Made by a program: the position numbers and the translations under genes
Notes under the pieces: generated by a model
Database searches by the model: none
The model's input: the letters and a program-made list of their open reading frames with translations, nothing else
What the model was told of the DNA's origin: nothing
DNA from: Nocardiopsaceae bacterium
GTDB taxonomy: Bacteria > Actinomycetota > Actinomycetes > Streptosporangiales > Streptosporangiaceae
Assembly (NCBI GenBank): GCA_031254715.1
Contig: JAIRTY010000553.1
Coordinates: 1 to 6,828, forward strand
Length of the DNA: 6,828 nucleotides
Reading direction: 5' to 3'
In this document: positions 1 to 6,828 of the stretch, piece after piece
Numbering within the stretch: position 1 is the first letter of the stretch
How the letters are laid out: the number at the start of each line of letters is the position of its first letter

Positions 1-7
1 GAGGGGG
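1..7 (+). promoter_or_regulatory. Ribosome binding site of pyrB
   Basis: The G-rich motif GAGGGGG lies just before the ATG at 12, with about 4-7 nt spacing depending on which GAGG/GGGG register pairs with 16S rRNA. It supports ATG 12 as the pyrB start. Confidence 0.6.
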
Positions 8-15
8 CGGCATGA
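1..15 (+). CDS. 3' end of upstream gene, possibly pyrR (partial)
   Basis: In the frame of position 1 the bases read E-G-A-A followed by TGA at 13-15. This would make an ATGA overlap with the pyrB start, the same style of junction as pyrB/pyrC. In actinomycetes the gene directly before pyrB is normally pyrR, the pyrimidine regulatory protein, so this is the likely identity. Only four codons are visible and they carry no family signature, so the call rests on the stop position and on operon habit. Confidence 0.3.
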   Translation, partial: EGAA

Positions 16-962
16 ACCGCCACCTCATCTCGGCCGCGGACCTCAGCCGCGAGGATGCGCTGCTGGTGCTTGACACCGCGGACGAGCTCGCGCAGGTAGC
101 CGACCGTCCCATCAAGAAGCTGCCCACCCTGCGCGGGCGCACGGTGGTCAACCTCTTCTTCGAGGACTCCACCCGGACCCGGATCTCGTTCGAGGCCGCG
201 GCCAAGCGGCTGTCGGCGGACGTGATCAACTTCTCGGCCAAGGGGTCGAGCGTCGGCAAGGGGGAGAGCCTCAAGGACACCGCCCTCACGCTGGAGGCCA
301 TGGGCGCGGACGCGGTCGTGGTCCGGCACAGCGCCGCTGGCGCGCCGCACCGGCTCGCCGGCTGGCTGCACGGCAGCGTGATCAACGCCGGCGACGGCGC
401 GCACGAGCACCCCACCCAGGCCCTGCTGGACGCGTTCACGATCCGGCGCCGCTTCGGGCGCGGGCCGGGCCAGGCGGGCGGCGGGACCCTGGACGGACTG
501 CGGGTCACGATCGTGGGGGACATCCTGCACAGCCGGGTGGCCCGGTCCAACGTGCTGCTGCTGCACTCGCTCGGCGCTGAGGTGACCCTGGTCGCGCCGC
601 CCACCCTGCTCCCGGTGGCGCTGGAGGGGTGGCCATGCGTGGTCGGGTACGACCTGGACGCGGCGCTGCCCAAGAGCGACGTGGTGATGATGCTCAGGGT
701 CCAGACCGAGCGCATGTCCGCCGCCTTCTTCCCGAGCGTGCGCGAGTACAGCCGGCGGTACGGGCTGGACTCGGCGCGGCTGGCGCTGCTGCCCGAGCAC
801 TCGATCGTGATGCACCCCGGTCCCATGAACCGGGGCGTCGAGATCGCCGCCGACGTGGCCGACAGCGCCCGCTCGACCGTGACCGAGCAGGTGGCGAACG
901 GGGTCAGCGTCCGGATGGCCGTTCTCTACCTGCTGCTCGGCGGATCGGAGGCAGCCCAGTGA
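12..962 (+). CDS. pyrB: Aspartate carbamoyltransferase, catalytic chain
   Basis: Condenses carbamoyl phosphate with L-aspartate to N-carbamoyl-L-aspartate and phosphate, the committed step of pyrimidine synthesis, in the cytosol. The 316-residue protein has the usual length of a catalytic chain. The N-terminal carbamoyl-phosphate domain carries the STRTR phosphate loop (53-57), the 80s loop with KGESLKDT (83-90, Lys88), Arg105 and HPTQ (133-136). The aspartate domain carries MLRVQTER (227-234, with Arg229 and Gln231 at the E. coli positions) and HPGPMNRG (268-275). The ATG at 12 has an SD-like GAGGGGG before it and an N-terminus normal for the family. Its TGA overlaps the GTG start of pyrC by 4 nt. 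No pyrI-type regulatory chain is present, so control probably acts on operon expression (PyrR, as known in actinomycetes) and on CarB. Nothing looks damaged. Confidence 0.97.
   Translation: MNRHLISAADLSREDALLVLDTADELAQVADRPIKKLPTLRGRTVVNLFFEDSTRTRISFEAAAKRLSADVINFSAKGSSVGKGESLKDTALTLEAMGADAVVVRHSAAGAPHRLAGWLHGSVINAGDGAHEHPTQALLDAFTIRRRFGRGPGQAGGGTLDGLRVTIVGDILHSRVARSNVLLLHSLGAEVTLVAPPTLLPVALEGWPCVVGYDLDAALPKSDVVMMLRVQTERMSAAFFPSVREYSRRYGLDSARLALLPEHSIVMHPGPMNRGVEIAADVADSARSTVTEQVANGVSVRMAVLYLLLGGSEAAQ
947..950 (+). promoter_or_regulatory. Ribosome binding site of pyrC
   Basis: GGAG inside the last codons of pyrB, 8 nt before GTG 959. With the GTGA stop/start overlap it favours GTG 959 over the in-frame GTG at 1001 as the pyrC start. 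Confidence 0.6.
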
Positions 963-2275
963 GCCCCGCCAGGGCCAGCACCCCCGGCAAGCGGGAATGG
1001 GTGATCAAGGGAGCCAGGCCGCTCGGCGGCGAGCCCGCCGACATCCTGGTCAGGGACGAGGTCATCGCCGCCATCGGGGACGGCGCCAGCGCGCCCGGTG
1101 CCAAGGAAATAGCGGCAGCCGGGCTGATCGCCCTGCCTGGCCTCGTCGACCTGCACACCCACCTGCGGGAACCGGGCCGGGAAGACGCCGAGACCGTCGA
1201 GACCGGCACCGCGGCCGCGGCGCTGGGCGGGTTCACGGCCGTGCACGCCATGGCCAACACCGACCCGGTGGCCGACACCGCCGGCGTGGCCGAGCAGGTC
1301 TGGCGGCTGGGCCAGCAGGCGGGGCACTGCGACGTGCAGCCGGTCGGCGCGGTGACCGCGGGCCTGGCGGGTCAGCGGCTCGCCGAGCTCGGCGCGATGG
1401 CCGACTCCGCGGCCGGGGTCAGGGTGTTCTCCGACGACGGCCGGTGCGTGTCGGACGCGCTGCTGATGCGCCGGGCGCTGGAGTACGTCAAGGCATTCGG
1501 CGGGGTCATCGCCCAGCACGCGCAGGAGCCGCGGCTCACCGAGGGCGCGCAGATGAACGAGGGCGAGCTGTCGGGCAGGCTCGGCCTCACGGGCTGGCCG
1601 GCGGTGGCCGAGGAAGCGGTCATCGCCCGGGATTGCCTGCTGGCCGCGCACGTGGGCTCGGCGCTGCACGTCTGCCATGTGTCCACCGCCGGTTCTGTGG
1701 ACCTGATCCGGTGGGCCAAGGCCAAGGGCTGGCCGGTCACCGCCGAGGTCACCCCGCACCACCTGCTGCTCACCGACGAGCTCGCTGCCACCTACGACCC
1801 GGTGTTCAAGGTGAACCCGCCGCTGCGCACCGCGGCGGACGCGGCGGCACTGGCCGCGGGGCTCGCGGACGGGACCATCGACTGCGTGGCGACCGACCAC
1901 GCGCCGCACCCGGTCGAGGACAAAGAGACCGAGTGGTCGGCGGCGGCGTTCGGCATGACCGGCCTGGAGACGGCGCTGCGGGTGGTGCAGCAGGCCATGG
2001 TGGATCCGGGCCGCCTGGACTGGGCGCAGGTCGCGGACCGGATGTCGGCCCGTCCCGCCGCGATCGGCCGCCTGCGCGGTCACGGGCGCCCGCTGGCCGC
2101 CGGGTCGCCGGCGAACCTCGTGCTCTACGACCCGGCGGCGCGGCAGCTGGTGGACCCGGCCGCTCACGCGTCGCGGAGCCGCAACACGCCGTTCGCCCGG
2201 ATGATGCTGCCCGGCCGGGTGATCGCGACCTTCCTGCGCGGCCGGCCCACGGTGCTCGACGGGAAGCTCGCCTGA
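959..2275 (+). CDS. pyrC: Dihydroorotase, class I (amidohydrolase superfamily)
   Basis: Reversibly cyclises N-carbamoyl-L-aspartate to L-dihydroorotate. The 438-residue protein has the usual length for a class I (Bacillus/Aquifex-type) enzyme. Visible metal-site elements of the TIM barrel are DLHTHLREPG (64-73, His66 and His68), FSDDG (157-161, the Asp pair that bridges the metals in this class in place of a carbamylated lysine), His187 in QHAQE, and HVCHVST (237-243). ATDHAPH (311-317) supplies the catalytic Asp313. MANTDP (98-103) fits the substrate-binding stretch. The reading frame stays open upstream to 629, but that part is out-of-frame pyrB and not protein-like. GTG 959 has an SD and a 4-nt overlap with pyrB. 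GTG 1001 would give a protein 14 residues shorter and cannot be fully excluded, because the first ~14 residues are not family-conserved. Its TGA shares one base with the carA ATG. Confidence 0.96.
   Translation: MSPARASTPGKREWVIKGARPLGGEPADILVRDEVIAAIGDGASAPGAKEIAAAGLIALPGLVDLHTHLREPGREDAETVETGTAAAALGGFTAVHAMANTDPVADTAGVAEQVWRLGQQAGHCDVQPVGAVTAGLAGQRLAELGAMADSAAGVRVFSDDGRCVSDALLMRRALEYVKAFGGVIAQHAQEPRLTEGAQMNEGELSGRLGLTGWPAVAEEAVIARDCLLAAHVGSALHVCHVSTAGSVDLIRWAKAKGWPVTAEVTPHHLLLTDELAATYDPVFKVNPPLRTAADAAALAAGLADGTIDCVATDHAPHPVEDKETEWSAAAFGMTGLETALRVVQQAMVDPGRLDWAQVADRMSARPAAIGRLRGHGRPLAAGSPANLVLYDPAARQLVDPAAHASRSRNTPFARMMLPGRVIATFLRGRPTVLDGKLA
2261..2266 (+). promoter_or_regulatory. Ribosome binding site of carA
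   Basis: GGGAAG, a moderate SD match within the pyrC end, 8 nt before ATG 2275. It is weaker than the carB site. The one-base stop/start overlap (TGATG) suggests termination-reinitiation helps translation of carA. Confidence 0.45.
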
Positions 2276-3445
2276 TGGCGGCCGTCCCGTCGTCCCCGCG
2301 GGCTGGCTCCGGCGGCCCGCCCGCGATGCTGGTGCTGGAGGACGGCACGACGTTCCGCGGCACCGGCTTCGGCGCGCCGGGTGAGACGTTCGGCGAGATG
2401 GTCTTCAGCACCGGCATGACCGGCTACCAGGAGACCCTCACCGATCCCTCCTACGCGCGGCAGATCGTCGCGATGACCGCCCCGCACATCGGCAACACCG
2501 GCATGAACGACGAGGATCCGGAATCGCGCCGGATCTGGGTGAGCGGGTACGTGGTGCGCGAGCCCGCCCGCATCCCCTCCTCCTGGCGCTCGCAGCGGAG
2601 CCTGGCCGACGAGCTGTCGGCGCAGGGGGTCACCGGCATCGCCATCACCGGCACCCGCGAGCTCACCCGCCACCTGCGCGAGCGGGGCGCCATGCGGGCG
2701 GCGGTCAGCACCGCCGAGACCGACCCGGCCGCGCTGCTGGAGCGGGTGCTCGCCAGCCCCGGCATGACCGGCGCCGACCTGGCGCGCGAGGTTACCACCG
2801 GCCGGCCGTACCAGGTGGACCCGCCGCCTGGTGTCCCGGCCCGGTTCCGGGTGGCCGCGGTCGACCTGGGCATCAAGGCGGCCACGCCGCGGTCGCTGGC
2901 CCGGCGCGGCTGCCAGGTGCGGGTGCTCCCGGCGACCACCACCGCCGATGAGATCCTGGCTGCCGGCCCGGACGGCGTTTTCTTCTCGAACGGGCCTGGC
3001 GACCCGGCCGCGGCCGGCTACGCCACCGAGGCTGTCCGCGGGGTGCTGACGGCGGGGGTCCCGCTGCTGGGGATCTGCCTGGGCAGCCAGTTGCTCGGGC
3101 GGGCGCTCGGGCTCGGCACCTATAAGCTCCGGTTCGGCCACCGGGGAGTGAACCAGCCGGTCAAGGACCTCGCGACCGGGCGGGTCCAGATCACCAGCCA
3201 TAATCACGGCTTCGCCGTGGCAGCGCCCGGCGCTGGCACGGAGCCGTTCGATACTCACTACGGCCGCGCGGTGATCACCCACCGTAACCTGAACGACGGC
3301 GTGGTGGAGGGGCTGCGGCTGCTCGACGCGCCCGCGTTCAGCGTCCAGTACCACCCGGAGGCCGCGCCCGGCCCGCACGATGCGGACGGCGAGTTCGACC
3401 GGTTCTGCGCGCTGATGGAGCGCGCGCGGGAAGGAGGCCGGCCCC

Positions 3446-3459
<14 letters not shown>
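2275..3459 (+). CDS. carA: Carbamoyl-phosphate synthase small subunit (glutaminase)
   Basis: Hydrolyses glutamine and channels the ammonia to CarB. The 394-residue protein has an N-terminal CPSase small-subunit domain, with MTGYQETLTDPSY (48-60) and GNTGMN (73-78), followed by a class I glutamine amidotransferase domain from about residue 191. The triad is Cys268 in GICLGSQ (266-272), His360 and Glu362 in QYHPEA (358-363). FFSNGPGDP (236-244) and NHGFAV (310-315) are also family motifs. Two spots differ from the usual family sequence: Ser271 where most family members have His (actinomycetes, from memory, Asn), and ITGTR (124-128) where IDTR is usual. The triad is intact, so the enzyme should be active. 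ATG 2275 fits the TGATG overlap with pyrC; an in-frame ATG at 2326 would remove 17 poorly conserved residues and is the alternative. The gene overlaps carB by 14 nt. Confidence 0.96.
3431..3437 (+). promoter_or_regulatory. Strong ribosome binding site of carB
   Basis: AAGGAGG, close to the ideal SD sequence, lies inside the carA coding end, 8 nt before ATG 3446. It fixes the carB start and is the strongest SD in the window, fitting the need to make CarB in step with CarA although the two genes overlap by 14 nt. Confidence 0.8.

Positions 3460-6828
<3,369 letters not shown>

Noticed and set aside
629..958. Upstream extension of the pyrC frame to an ATG at 629
   Set aside because: These 110 codons are out-of-frame pyrB, extremely Arg-rich. 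The family N-terminus appears only after 959, where an SD and GTGA overlap exist.
926..2167. 413-codon open frame on the - strand opposite pyrC
   Set aside because: Antisense shadow of the conserved pyrC, with composition biased to Arg, Gly and His.
997..2274. Upstream extension of the carA frame to an ATG at 997
   Set aside because: Out-of-frame pyrC sequence, Arg/Gly-rich with no CarA homology; CarA begins at or just after 2275.

Overview
The window is a stretch of a de novo pyrimidine (UMP) biosynthesis operon. All recognisable genes are on the + strand, in the order pyrB - pyrC - carA - carB. Sequence is very GC-rich (above 70% by eye), nearly every codon ends in G or C, every visible stop is TGA, and SD-type ribosome binding sites are clear. 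Together with the gene order and signatures such as the CarA stretch GTYKLRFGHRGVNQPVKD, this points to an actinomycete (Actinomycetota). A closer placement cannot be defended from the sequence alone.

Layout: bases 1-15 look like the last codons of an upstream gene (probably pyrR), overlapping pyrB by 4 nt. pyrB (12-962) encodes the aspartate carbamoyltransferase catalytic chain. pyrC (GTG start at 959, ending 2275) encodes a class I dihydroorotase. carA (2275-3459) encodes the glutaminase subunit of carbamoyl-phosphate synthetase and carB (from 3446) its synthetase subunit. Each junction overlaps (4, 1 and 14 nt), so the operon is gapless and probably translationally coupled. There is no internal promoter-sized gap and no gene-free stretch over 300 bases.

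Function: CarA releases ammonia from glutamine. CarB uses it with bicarbonate and two ATP to make carbamoyl phosphate. PyrB joins that to aspartate, and PyrC closes the ring to dihydroorotate. PyrD, PyrE and PyrF, needed to reach UMP, are not recognisable here. The CarB C-terminal domain keeps the residues that bind UMP in the E. coli enzyme, so end-product feedback is expected.

This is core metabolism, and I found no undescribed system. The part most worth a second look is the last 95 bases. The carB frame runs past the usual end of the protein without a stop, and codon use in that tail is unlike the rest of the gene. A different frame, opening with a GTGA overlap at 6735, has a coding-like base pattern. 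This suggests a frameshift (real, or a one-base sequence error) at the carB end, or a non-standard C-terminal extension. Two overlapping palindromes and a hairpin touching an AGGAGG motif lie in the same tail. A smaller point is that the extra gene found between pyrC and carA in Streptomyces and Mycobacterium is absent.
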